This document shows, one piece after another, positions 28,543 to 35,953 of a DNA stretch of 43,637 nucleotides (positions within the stretch are counted from its first letter, which is position 1; each line of letters begins with the position of its first letter). Where the stretch lies: assembly GCA_026705445.1 (NCBI GenBank), contig JAPPAR010000001.1:72030-115666 (forward strand). The letters are read 5' to 3'. The position numbers and the translations under genes were made by a program. Under the pieces are notes generated by a model. It was not told the origin of the DNA, made no database searches, and saw nothing but the letters and a program-made list of their open reading frames with translations. The DNA comes from Candidatus Dadabacteria bacterium (GTDB lineage: Bacteria; Desulfobacterota_D; UBA1144; Nemesobacterales; Nemesobacteraceae).

Positions 28543-28944
28543 TTAGGCACGCCAGAGTTGTAGCGGTGTCCATTCTGAGATGTGGCTGAAATCACGGTCA
28601 GTCGTCAACATAACCAAATTGTGACGGATGCAGAGTTGCGCGAGCAGTGCATCAATAGTTCCAACCTGAATGCCGTGGTGGCGGCACGTGTTGCGGAGTT
28701 CGGCCGCGTCGATATGGTCATCACGTGCCGGGACAATCAGAGCAAGGGCGGTGAAACGTTCCACAATCTGTGCCTTGGCCCTTGGTCCCCGATAGCCTTG
28801 CAACAATTCTTGGAGCACGATTCCGGTCGTGTGAACCGCTTCACCGCCGCTGAGCGCATCCCGCAGGCGTCGCACATGGGGTACTTCGGGAGACGGGTCT
28901 CGTCGCAAGGCAAGCGACCAGACGCTGGTGTCTGCAAACAGCAT
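28543..28944 (-). CDS. vapC: VapC-family PIN-domain toxin ribonuclease
   Basis: A 133-residue PIN-domain protein. The acidic active site is complete: D5 in F-A-D-T-S, E46 in L-Q-E-L-L-Q-G, D98 in G-T-I-D-A-L-L, and D116 or D118 in T-T-D-R-D-F. VapC toxins cleave specific RNAs, often initiator tRNA or 23S rRNA; the target here is unknown. Its ATG overlaps the vapB stop as TAATG. Confidence 0.88.
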   Translation of the reverse strand: MLFADTSVWSLALRRDPSPEVPHVRRLRDALSGGEAVHTTGIVLQELLQGYRGPRAKAQIVERFTALALIVPARDDHIDAAELRNTCRHHGIQVGTIDALLAQLCIRHNLVMLTTDRDFSHISEWTPLQLWRA

Positions 28945-29159
28945 TACCGGCGCGTCCGTTCCCGCTTGTAGTCGTACTCGTCGTCCCAGTCGAGTTTGCC
29001 GAACAGCTCAAGCAAGCGTTCCTGCTCACGCCGTGCAATGAACTCCCATAAGGCCCTGTTGACGGTTGCCTTCTTCGTTTTCTCGCCACCGACTTCAAGC
29101 GCCCTGTCAAGCAGTTGTGGGTCTATCGCCAAGTTTGTAGCTATTGTGTAATCCTCCAC
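28944..29159 (-). CDS. vapB: VapB-family antitoxin
   Basis: Up to 71 residues, with the A-T-N-L-A-I-D-P N-terminal strand (DNA-binding part), a T-K-K-A-T-V-N-R-A-L helix and a C-terminal L-F-G-K-L-D-W-D-D-E-Y-D-Y-K-R tail that should bind the toxin. Coordinates use the GTG at 29159. That GTG overlaps the Shine-Dalgarno GGAGG, whose 8-base spacing points instead to an ATA at 29144; family members begin M-A-T-N-L where this one reads I-A-T-N-L. The start is therefore probably ATA, giving 66 residues. Confidence 0.8.
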   Translation of the reverse strand: MEDYTIATNLAIDPQLLDRALEVGGEKTKKATVNRALWEFIARREQERLLELFGKLDWDDEYDYKRERTRR

Positions 29160-29175
29160 ACATAAGAATACACAT

Positions 29176-29205
29176 AAAATACCTGCCAGAGGATAACGTG
29201 GTCAA
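29176..29205 (-). promoter_or_regulatory. Candidate vapBC promoter
   Basis: Minus-strand TTGACC (29200-29205) and TATTTT (29176-29181) are spaced by 18 bp, just upstream of vapB. Confidence 0.4.
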
Positions 29206-29210
29206 GTATC

Positions 29211-29232
29211 GTAACAGGCATGTAACAGGCAT
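29211..29232. repeat. Tandem 11-bp repeat between divergent vapBC and tRNA-Val promoters
   Basis: Two perfect head-to-tail copies of GTAACAGGCAT lie just upstream of the vapBC -35 box. It may be an antitoxin-binding site, or a simple slippage duplication. Confidence 0.7.
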
Positions 29233-29243
29233 CATCGCCGTTC

Positions 29244-29271
29244 TTGACAATACGGCATAATTAAAGACAAT
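29244..29271 (+). promoter_or_regulatory. Promoter for tRNA-Val and thrS operon
   Basis: A perfect TTGACA (29244-29249), a 16-bp spacer and GACAAT (29266-29271) lie 11 bases before the tRNA. It probably drives tRNA-Val and the thrS-infC-rpmI-rplT genes behind it. Confidence 0.6.
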
Positions 29272-29282
29272 ACCAAGTTTTT

Positions 29283-29357
29283 GAGCACGTAGCTCAGTGG
29301 CAGAGCACTTGCTTGACGTGCAAGGGGTCGCAGGTTCAAATCCTGCCGTGCTCACCA
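29283..29357 (+). tRNA. tRNA-Val (anticodon GAC)
   Basis: A 75-base cloverleaf with encoded CCA. The acceptor stem is GAGCACG/CGTGCTC, the D arm is GCTC/GAGC, the anticodon stem is CTTGC/GCAAG with loop TTGACGT, and the T arm is GCAGG-TTCAAAT-CCTGC. The anticodon GAC reads GUC (valine). It lies 22 bases before thrS. Confidence 0.95.
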
Positions 29358-29379
29358 TGGAGTCCAGGGGACGAATCGG

Positions 29380-31305
29380 TTGGATATGCAGGTAAATATC
29401 GACGGAAAGCAGGGCATTTTTTCTTCGGGAACGACCGTCGGGGAAGCGCTCGCGGAGCTTGACGCAGACAAACGCACCGTAGGGGCCGTAGTAGATGGCC
29501 AGGTTGTTGATTTCTGGCACCGCCTTGAGGGTGACTGCGATCTTCTGCCCGTAAAAAGCAATACCGAAGCATCTCTGGGGCTCCTTAGGCACACCACGGC
29601 CCACGTTCTGGCCGAAGCCGTCCAGTCTCTTTTCCCCGAAGCCCGTGTCACCATAGGTCCCGTGATAGAGAACGGCTTTTACTACGATTTTGATTTCAAA
29701 AGAGGCTTTACCCCCGAGGATCTTGAGAACATCGAAGCGAGGATGCTCGAGGTAATAAAGAGAAACCGTCCTCTTGTAAGAAAATCGGTCACCAGAGAGG
29801 AGGCCGTCGCCATTTTCTCCGGGATAAAGGAGAACTACAAGGTGGAGATAATAAACGATCTTCCCGAAGGGGAGGAGATAACAATATACGATCAGACTGA
29901 CTGGTATGATCTCTGCAGGGGACCGCATCTTCCCTCTACGGGGCTCATAAAGGCCTTTAAGCTCACGAGTTCCGCAGGGGCTTACTGGAGGGGCAACGAG
30001 AACAACCCGATGCTCCAGAGAATTTACGGAACGGCCTTCTGGGACAAAAAGGATCTGCGCAAGTATCTGCGCGACCTTGAGGAGGCCAAAAAAAGGGATC
30101 ACCGCAAGCTTGGAAGGGAGCTTGATCTTTTCAGCGTGAACGATGAGATAGGTCCCGGTCTCATCCTCTGGCATCCGAGGGGGGCCAGGGTAAGAAGCGT
30201 GATAGAGGATTTCTGGAAGAAGGAGCATGTCTCAAGGGGCTACGAGTTGCTCTACACTCCGCACATGGCCAAGCTTGACCTCTGGCGCACAAGCGGTCAC
30301 GTGGACTTCTACTCGCAGAACATGTTCTCGTGCATGGAGGTTGAGAGCTCCGATTACCAGGTAAAACCCATGAACTGCCCTTTCCACATACTGATTTACA
30401 AATCAAAGACGAGGAGCTACAGGGACCTGCCAATCAGGTGGGCGGAGATAGGAACCGTTTACCGCTACGAGCGCTCGGGGGTTCTTCACGGTCTTCTCAG
30501 AGTGAGGGGTTTCTCCCAGGACGACGCCCACATATTCTGCCGCCCCGACCAGATACGCGAAGAGGTCTCCGGGGTGCTTCGCCTCACTCTGGATTTTCTC
30601 AGAACTTTCGGGTTTGATAATTACGAGATTTTTCTCTCTACGCGCCCGGAGAAGTTCGTCGGAAGCGAGGAGAACTGGGAGAGGTCGATAGAGTCAATCG
30701 AGCAGGCTCTCTCAGATGCCGGTCTTCCCTACGGAGTGGACAGCGGCGGGGGAGCCTTTTACGGTCCCAAAATAGATCTTAAAATAAAGGACGTGATAGG
30801 CAGGGCTTGGCAGTGCTCAACTATTCAAGTAGATTTCAACCTGCCCGAGCGGTTTGAAATGGAGTTTGTGGGTGAGGATAACGCTAGACATACCCCGATA
30901 ATGATACACAGGGCCATATTCGGCTCGATCGAGCGGTTCTTCGGAATCCTGATAGAACATTACGGGGGAGCGTTTCCGCTCTGGCTCAGTCCCGAGCAGG
31001 TAAGGGTGGCATCCGTGGGACAAAGCCAGGCCGAGTACTGCGAGGAAGTCTGCGCCGAGCTTCGCCGCCGGGGAATCAGGGTCGCAAGCGATTTGCGAAA
31101 CGAGAAGCTAGGATATAAGGTTAGGGAAGCGCAGGTAATGAAAATCCCCTATCTGCTGGTTGTAGGAGACAAGGAGGTCGAAACGGGAACGGTTGCTCCC
31201 AGAAAATACGGTGGGGACGCCATGGAGGCGTTGCCTGTGGATGATTTTATCGAAATCGTCACCGGGGAGAACGATCCCTACAGCTGGATGGAGGTAAAGG
31301 CATAG
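29380..31305 (+). CDS. thrS: Threonyl-tRNA synthetase
   Basis: A 641-residue class II synthetase charging tRNA-Thr. Domain order is TGS (1-60), editing domain with H-T-T-A-H (about 71-75), class II catalytic core with zinc-ligand motif M-N-C-P-F-H, the E-R-S-G-V-L-H-G-L-L-R-V-R-G-F loop and a histidine in H-T-P-I-M-I-H-R, and a C-terminal anticodon-binding domain. Length is normal. The start is TTG 29380 or ATG 29386 two codons later. Its last codons contain the Shine-Dalgarno for infC, and its TAG overlaps the infC ATA. First protein gene of the classic thrS-infC-rpmI-rplT cluster. Confidence 0.96.
   Translation: MDMQVNIDGKQGIFSSGTTVGEALAELDADKRTVGAVVDGQVVDFWHRLEGDCDLLPVKSNTEASLGLLRHTTAHVLAEAVQSLFPEARVTIGPVIENGFYYDFDFKRGFTPEDLENIEARMLEVIKRNRPLVRKSVTREEAVAIFSGIKENYKVEIINDLPEGEEITIYDQTDWYDLCRGPHLPSTGLIKAFKLTSSAGAYWRGNENNPMLQRIYGTAFWDKKDLRKYLRDLEEAKKRDHRKLGRELDLFSVNDEIGPGLILWHPRGARVRSVIEDFWKKEHVSRGYELLYTPHMAKLDLWRTSGHVDFYSQNMFSCMEVESSDYQVKPMNCPFHILIYKSKTRSYRDLPIRWAEIGTVYRYERSGVLHGLLRVRGFSQDDAHIFCRPDQIREEVSGVLRLTLDFLRTFGFDNYEIFLSTRPEKFVGSEENWERSIESIEQALSDAGLPYGVDSGGGAFYGPKIDLKIKDVIGRAWQCSTIQVDFNLPERFEMEFVGEDNARHTPIMIHRAIFGSIERFFGILIEHYGGAFPLWLSPEQVRVASVGQSQAEYCEEVCAELRRRGIRVASDLRNEKLGYKVREAQVMKIPYLLVVGDKEVETGTVAPRKYGGDAMEALPVDDFIEIVTGENDPYSWMEVKA
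31290..31304 (+). promoter_or_regulatory. Shine-Dalgarno and AUA start of infC
   Basis: GGAGGT (31290-31295) lies six bases before ATA (31302-31304). infC genes commonly use a rare AUU/AUA/AUC start, which lets IF3 repress its own translation by rejecting non-AUG codons. Here the start also overlaps the thrS stop. Confidence 0.75.
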
Positions 31306-31844
31306 CTAGAAGGAGAAGGAGTAATTCCCGGGCCCGCGTCCCTGAGACTCGCGTTAACAGGAGGATTACCTCAAAGGAGGTCAGGCTCATAGATGTCGAG
31401 GGTGAGCAGCTGGGAGTCGTAAGCATTGAAGACGCCTTGCGGATTTCGGAGGAAAAAGAAGTCGATCTGGTTGAGGTCGCATCAAACGCTACCCCGCCCG
31501 TATGCAGACTCATGGACTACGGGAAGTTCAAGTACGAACTTAGAAAACAACGGAGCGCGAAAAAACAGAAAGATCAGACGGTAAAGGAGATAAAATTTCG
31601 ACCCAACATAGGGGAACACGATCTTGAAGTCAAGGTAAACCGGATGAGGGGTTTTCTTGAAGCGGGTCACAAAACCAGGATGAGGATATTTTTCAGGGGC
31701 AGGGAAATAGTTCATCCGGAACTCGGCCGCGAACTTGCAAATGAGGTTCGCGAGAAACTGTCCGATGTGGCCTCGGTGGACATGGAGCCCAAAATAGAGG
31801 GCAAGAACCTGATAATGATTCTTGTACCGGCAAAAAAACAGTGA
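31302..31844 (+). CDS. infC: Translation initiation factor IF-3
   Basis: With the ATA start this is 180 residues, the usual IF-3 length. The N-domain R-V-N-R-R-I-T-S-K-E-V-R-L-I-D begins at about 16, and the D-L-V-E-V-A, P-P-V-C-R-L-M-D-Y-G-K-F-K-Y signature spans the linker. The C-domain contains I-K-F-R-P-N-I-G-E-H-D and K-x-R-M-R-I-F-F-R-G-R-E. IF-3 prevents subunit joining and checks the start codon. An ATG/GTG/TTG-only caller would begin it at TTG 31437 and lose 45 residues of the N-domain. It is followed by rpmI after 12 bases. Confidence 0.93.
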   Translation: MARRRRSNSRARVPETRVNRRITSKEVRLIDVEGEQLGVVSIEDALRISEEKEVDLVEVASNATPPVCRLMDYGKFKYELRKQRSAKKQKDQTVKEIKFRPNIGEHDLEVKVNRMRGFLEAGHKTRMRIFFRGREIVHPELGRELANEVREKLSDVASVDMEPKIEGKNLIMILVPAKKQ

Positions 31845-31856
31845 GGGATTTACCAG

Positions 31857-32054
31857 ATGCCTAAGATGAAAACGAACCGCAGCGCGGCGAAAAGATTTTC
31901 CGCTACGGGAAGCGGGAAGATAAGAAGAAACAAGGGTGGCAAAAGCCATATAAACGTAAAGAAAAGCTCAAAGAGGATGCGGAGACTGCTGGAGCCGGAT
32001 TTCCTTGAAGGTTCCGCCGCCAAGAAGATCAAGACCTATGTTCCTTACCTGTGA
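31857..32054 (+). CDS. rpmI: 50S ribosomal protein L35
   Basis: A 65-residue, very basic protein with the L35 opening [13 protein letters not shown] and the [12 protein letters not shown] segment. It lies between infC and rplT in the usual order, 12 bases after infC and 23 bases before rplT. Confidence 0.96.
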   Translation: MPKMKTNRSAAKRFSATGSGKIRRNKGGKSHINVKKSSKRMRRLLEPDFLEGSAAKKIKTYVPYL

Positions 32055-32077
32055 GCTGATACAGACGGAGAATACCG

Positions 32078-32431
32078 ATGCGCATAAAAAGAGGAGTCAC
32101 TTCCAGAAGACGTAAAAAAAGAGTTCTTAAGCTTGCCAAGGGGTACTGGGGCAGAAGAAAGAACAATTTCAGAAGGGCTAAGGAAACCATACTCAGGGCG
32201 CTTGCCTATTCCTACAGGGACCGGCGCCGCAGAAAAAGGGATTTCAGGGCGCTTTGGATCATGAGGATAAACGCCGGCGTAAGACCCTTCGGTCTTTCAT
32301 ACAGCAGGTTCATCGACGCGCTCAAGAAATCGGGGGTCGAGCTTGACCGCAAAAGCCTCTCTGAGCTTGCCGTAAGAAACCCCGAGAGCTTCAAGGCCGT
32401 AGTGGAGTTTGCGACCTCGAAAAAAGGCTGA
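32078..32431 (+). CDS. rplT: 50S ribosomal protein L20
   Basis: A 117-residue basic protein with the L20 signatures [15 protein letters not shown] and [12 protein letters not shown]. It is the last gene of the cluster; a terminator follows six bases later. In other bacteria L20 represses rpmI-rplT through mRNA structure; I did not find a clear matching leader here. Confidence 0.96.
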   Translation: MRIKRGVTSRRRKKRVLKLAKGYWGRRKNNFRRAKETILRALAYSYRDRRRRKRDFRALWIMRINAGVRPFGLSYSRFIDALKKSGVELDRKSLSELAVRNPESFKAVVEFATSKKG

Positions 32432-32436
32432 TTTCC

Positions 32437-32459
32437 GCCCCGACCGGGGCTTTGTTCTT
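32437..32459 (+). terminator. Rho-independent terminator after rplT
   Basis: A GCCCC/GGGGC stem with a four-base loop (32437-32450) is followed by a T-rich tract (32451-32459). It lies between convergent rplT and the DNA glycosylase gene. Confidence 0.75.
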
Positions 32460-32467
32460 ATTTCCTG

Positions 32468-33145
32468 CTAAACCAAATCTATTCCGGGATCGTGCGGGTC
32501 GTGCTCAAGCGGGCAGCCCTCGCAGTGGGGTGTCTTCCGGCAGTGGAGTTTTCCCGTTTTTACTATGAGCGCGTGGTACTCTCCGAAAACTTCCACATCG
32601 ACCGAGAGGCTTCGTACAAAAAGTTTCTGCATTTCCGAGTAGCTTGCTCCCTCGGGAATCAGGCGGTGGCGGCGGAGAATTCTCCGGGAGTAGTTATCGA
32701 CCACGAACACAGGTTTGCCGAGCGCATAGAGCAATATTGAGTCAGCCGTCTCTTCGCCGATGCCGTTCACTGAGAGCAGCTTTTCCCTGAGTCTGTCGGT
32801 GTCCTCAGCCAGCATGTTCTCCATCACTCCTCCGTAACCGGCAAACAGGAAGTCGATGAAGTTCTTAAGCCTCTTTGCTTTTAAGTTGTGATATCCGCAG
32901 GGGCGGATCAAGACTGCGAGCTGCTCATGGGATACCGCTCTGAGTTTTTTTGCAGAGAGCATTGAATTCTCCCTGAGCGCCTCTATGGCTTTTTCCACGT
33001 TCACCCAGGAAGTGTTCTGAGTGAGTATGGCTCCCGTCGCGCACTCAAGCCTCGTCCGGGCGGGCCACCAGTTCTGCGGGCCGTATCTTCCGTAAAGAAC
33101 TGAGTAGAAATCCCGTATTCTTCGGGAGTTTCCTCTATCGGTCAA
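32468..33145 (-). CDS. HhH-GPD DNA glycosylase, endonuclease III/MagIII-like
   Basis: A 225-residue base-excision repair enzyme. The catalytic aspartate is D150 in F-V-V-D-N-Y. The helix-hairpin-helix is V-N-G-I-G-E-E-T-A-D at 126-135. The lysine of bifunctional endonuclease III (G-x-G-x-K-T-A) is replaced by E132, which points to a monofunctional glycosylase such as the alkyl-adenine MagIII group, as does the W-W-P-A-R-T-R-L-E opening. The C-terminal cysteine loop has C202, C208 and C211 but no fourth cysteine, so a full [4Fe-4S] cluster of the Nth type is doubtful. It starts with TTG 33145, overlapping the permease stop by 4 bases. Confidence 0.82.
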   Translation of the reverse strand: MTDRGNSRRIRDFYSVLYGRYGPQNWWPARTRLECATGAILTQNTSWVNVEKAIEALRENSMLSAKKLRAVSHEQLAVLIRPCGYHNLKAKRLKNFIDFLFAGYGGVMENMLAEDTDRLREKLLSVNGIGEETADSILLYALGKPVFVVDNYSRRILRRHRLIPEGASYSEMQKLFVRSLSVDVEVFGEYHALIVKTGKLHCRKTPHCEGCPLEHDPHDPGIDLV

Positions 33146-34791
33146 CCTGCTGCGCCCCCGCCGCTTTTGCGGTTAACGTGGGAGACAATCATGAAAAAGG
33201 CGGCTGAAAGAGCATATCCGACTGCCCACTTGGCTCCCGTTCCGAAACCGAGAGAATAGAGGTTTCCCTCAACCGAGATTTCTCCCGCGTGTATGAAGCC
33301 GAAAAACGCCATCACGGCTCCCGCTCCCATCCACGCTGCCGCCTGGTTTAGCCTGCGTTCAACGAGGCAGACGGCTGTTGCGGCCCAGACCACCGACGAA
33401 AGCATGAATCCCTGGGAAAGTGCTACCAGCCCGGGCAATTGAAGACCCGAAAAGACAAACGCGTTGAGGTTCTCAAACGCACGGGTGGCCACCGAACCGT
33501 CCGATATAGCGGCTCCCACCGCCGAGACGGTCTGGGAAACCACCACGGTTCCCCACGCCGCAAGTGCTGGTATCAGTCCCAAGGCCACGGCGGGAGCATG
33601 GGAGCGGGGAGTGGTCTGAAACGCTTGAGATGTCATCGCGAGCCCTATCCATATAAGTATTATTCCCGCGGCTTCGATCGGCACCAGCGCCGAGACCAGG
33701 GAACCCAAGCCGACAAGCGATACCACGGCGAAGAAAATTCCGTTTATTACCGAGTATCCTCCTTTCGCCCCCATTTCCTTCCATCCCGGATGTCCTATAT
33801 ATATGGTCGTTGGGAAGCACGACCCGAAAAGTGAGGCAGCTATCGATCCCGCACCGTTAACCGCAAGGCACGATCCGGTGGGGTAGGGGTCTCCCGCGGC
33901 CTCGGCGGACTCTATGTTCTGAAGGGACCCGAGGATATTGTAAAGACCCATAGGAAGCACGACCGGAATCAGCACCGAGCGCACGAGGGGATCAGAAAGC
34001 CCTGCTACAAGATCCCCCAGGATCGGAACGGGCAGATAGAATCCCACGTCGCCAAGAGCTTGGCTCACGGCAGGTCCCGACACCGTTGTTTCCGCTCCGA
34101 ATCCCACCGCAAAGAGAAGCCACGCGGTGAATATTCCCAGGACGAGCGCCAGGCCGACTCCCGGAATTCCAAGCGGAAGCCTCGTTCTTGAGAGCAGGGT
34201 GAACAGCAGCACTCCCAGAGAGAGCAGGGCGACCAGGGGATAGGCGAAGCATCTTGCGGCAAAGTCCATGCAGAGAAACGCCACGGCTATTCCGGCAAGG
34301 GAAGTGAGCAGCGCGGCGCGCGGAGTCGCCTTTCTGATCCTCTCGGCTACAAGGGATCCTGCGAGTTCAATGACTCCGGAGAGAAAGCAAGCCGCGACCC
34401 CGACGCGCCAAGCCACAAGCGCGGCTTCCTGAGGGGGGACTCCCCGGCTTTCGGCCGCCAGTTTCGCCGGGATCATTACCAGGAAGATGAAGGCGAACAG
34501 GGAAATCGTGTTTACTCCGTAGGGAAGCGCCGTTACGTCTTTTCTTCCGGTGGCTGCCGAGAGTCGTTGCGCAAGCCATGCGTAGTAGAGATTGCCGATA
34601 ATAAGCGATATCGCTATGGCAGGGAGGACCGAGGAGACGACGAACTCCCTTTGCAGACCCACAAGTCCGGTGAGCAGTATCATGATCAGAACGTACTGGA
34701 CGAGGTTGTCCACCATGAGGCCGAAAAAGCCTTCTGCGTCGGAGAACGAAAAAAGAGGCTGTGCCCCCGCGGGGAAAAAGAGGTGTCTCAT
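33142..34791 (-). CDS. NCS2-like (xanthine/uracil/AzgA-type) membrane permease
   Basis: A 549-residue inner-membrane protein with about 12-14 hydrophobic segments. D-V-T-A-L-P-Y-G-V-N-T (about 84-94) and the N-I-L-G-S-L-Q-N-I-E-S-A-E-A-A-G-D stretch match the proton- or sodium-coupled nucleobase transporters. A purine base is the likely substrate; it cannot be set further by eye. Its stop overlaps the TTG start of the glycosylase. The beta-barrel gene further upstream on the same strand may supply the outer-membrane step. Confidence 0.72.
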   Translation of the reverse strand: MRHLFFPAGAQPLFSFSDAEGFFGLMVDNLVQYVLIMILLTGLVGLQREFVVSSVLPAIAISLIIGNLYYAWLAQRLSAATGRKDVTALPYGVNTISLFAFIFLVMIPAKLAAESRGVPPQEAALVAWRVGVAACFLSGVIELAGSLVAERIRKATPRAALLTSLAGIAVAFLCMDFAARCFAYPLVALLSLGVLLFTLLSRTRLPLGIPGVGLALVLGIFTAWLLFAVGFGAETTVSGPAVSQALGDVGFYLPVPILGDLVAGLSDPLVRSVLIPVVLPMGLYNILGSLQNIESAEAAGDPYPTGSCLAVNGAGSIAASLFGSCFPTTIYIGHPGWKEMGAKGGYSVINGIFFAVVSLVGLGSLVSALVPIEAAGIILIWIGLAMTSQAFQTTPRSHAPAVALGLIPALAAWGTVVVSQTVSAVGAAISDGSVATRAFENLNAFVFSGLQLPGLVALSQGFMLSSVVWAATAVCLVERRLNQAAAWMGAGAVMAFFGFIHAGEISVEGNLYSLGFGTGAKWAVGYALSAAFFMIVSHVNRKSGGGAAG

Positions 34792-34959
34792 GTCTTATTC
34801 CGGGGTTGCGTGGAACCGCAGAAGCAAACGGCGAACCTGCGATCAACTATCGATTATAATGAAAAAGACAGCACAGGCAAAGACGGACCCTCGCGCCTGA
34901 TTCCCGCGTATGTGACCGCAGCCGACGATTTTCCCGCTGTGCCCGGCAATGGGTATCAG

Positions 34960-35703
34960 CTACAAGTTCACCCTTATCATTGCCTGAACAACTGATTCCT
35001 TGACCCCCGAGATGCCAAACTTGTTGTGCCAATACCACCACTCAATACCGACATATACCTTCCCCTGCCTATTCACCAGACGACCCGCATCCAGCAGGAG
35101 CTGGGGCTGCATAAGAAAGTTTTGTTTTTCATAGGCGGATGTTTCAGCCTCACCCTCTGAGCCGGCCCAGTCGAAATAGCCATTAAACATCCAGTGCGCC
35201 GGCCCCGTTTCGAAGGTCGTATTCCAAACCACTGTCACCTGCCAAGTTGTTCCGGCAAGGTCCGGATTCTCCCTTAAGTAGCCGTTTGTCTGGACGAAGT
35301 TAAACCCGGGCACATCAAGGTCCACCGCGGCGCCAACGAGATAGTTGGTAAAGTCTTCTCCCTTTTCCAAAGTGCCGGACAGAAGCACGTCTTTCGCCGG
35401 CCCTGCGGAAAAAGCTTTACCGCTTATTTTGGAGAAGCTCAGACGGGGCGACCACTCCCCATAGAATGAACTGTTACCTCTCAATGGTCGGATATCCACA
35501 AAGGCAAAGTTATCGCCATAGGCCCATCCGTTAATCCATTCCAGAGTGAGGGTTTCCGCTTTCTCACGCTCCAGTTTGAAGTCCGCGCCATAGAGCAACT
35601 GGGCATTGAATGCATTCCAGGTCTGCGCTACTGCCGGCGCAGACGGTAACAAGACAAGCAAACAGAGGCATACGGCGTAGACAGTTATTTTGGGGTAATT
35701 CAT
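34960..35703 (-). CDS. Outer-membrane beta-barrel protein, Tsx-like channel candidate
   Basis: A 247-residue protein with a signal peptide: K5, a hydrophobic run at about 7-22, and A-V-A-Q cleavage near 24. The mature part consists of alternating amphipathic strands rich in aromatics (W-I-N-G-W-A-Y-G-D-N-F-A-F-V-D, W-T-V-like repeats, V-G-I-E-W-W-Y-W-H-N-K-F-G) and ends in an L after a beta-strand, as in outer-membrane barrels. The D-N-F-A-F-V-D style resembles nucleoside-specific Tsx channels. I chose ATG 35703 because the longer reading to 35802 adds 33 residues in front of the signal peptide. Confidence 0.65.
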   Translation of the reverse strand: MNYPKITVYAVCLCLLVLLPSAPAVAQTWNAFNAQLLYGADFKLEREKAETLTLEWINGWAYGDNFAFVDIRPLRGNSSFYGEWSPRLSFSKISGKAFSAGPAKDVLLSGTLEKGEDFTNYLVGAAVDLDVPGFNFVQTNGYLRENPDLAGTTWQVTVVWNTTFETGPAHWMFNGYFDWAGSEGEAETSAYEKQNFLMQPQLLLDAGRLVNRQGKVYVGIEWWYWHNKFGISGVKESVVQAMIRVNL

Positions 35704-35917
35704 CTTGCGTTCAGCTTCCGGCTTCCGCCCGCCCGGCACACGGCCTGCCAAGGCGGCATTGACGATGGTCTGTCCTAAATTTGGTATTCCGACTCCATTC
35801 AATCATGAAATCATTATACGGAGTTTATCATAAAGATAATTTTCATGTCGTATATCCAGTTGTCCATTACCCGCACCGCTGGTGAAGGGGAATTTAGGGC
35901 GGTTCCTCGAGGTTATT

Positions 35918-35946
35918 TTGACAGTCCACTTTTTTGGATGTTTAAT
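35918..35946 (+). promoter_or_regulatory. Strong promoter for gcvTHP, predicting a leaderless transcript
   Basis: A perfect TTGACA (35918-35923), a 17-bp spacer and TTTAAT (35941-35946). The start site would fall at about 35952-35955, at the gcvT ATG (35954). No Shine-Dalgarno is present, so the mRNA may be leaderless. Confidence 0.7.
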
Positions 35947-35953
35947 CTAGTAT

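Noticed and set aside
29107-30228. 373-residue minus-strand ORF
   Set aside because: It runs antisense across tRNA-Val and thrS, both well supported; it is a coding shadow in a GC-rich gene.
35803-35953. Glycine riboswitch upstream of gcvT
   Set aside because: The promoter lies at the ATG, so no leader is transcribed, and I see no tandem aptamer pattern.
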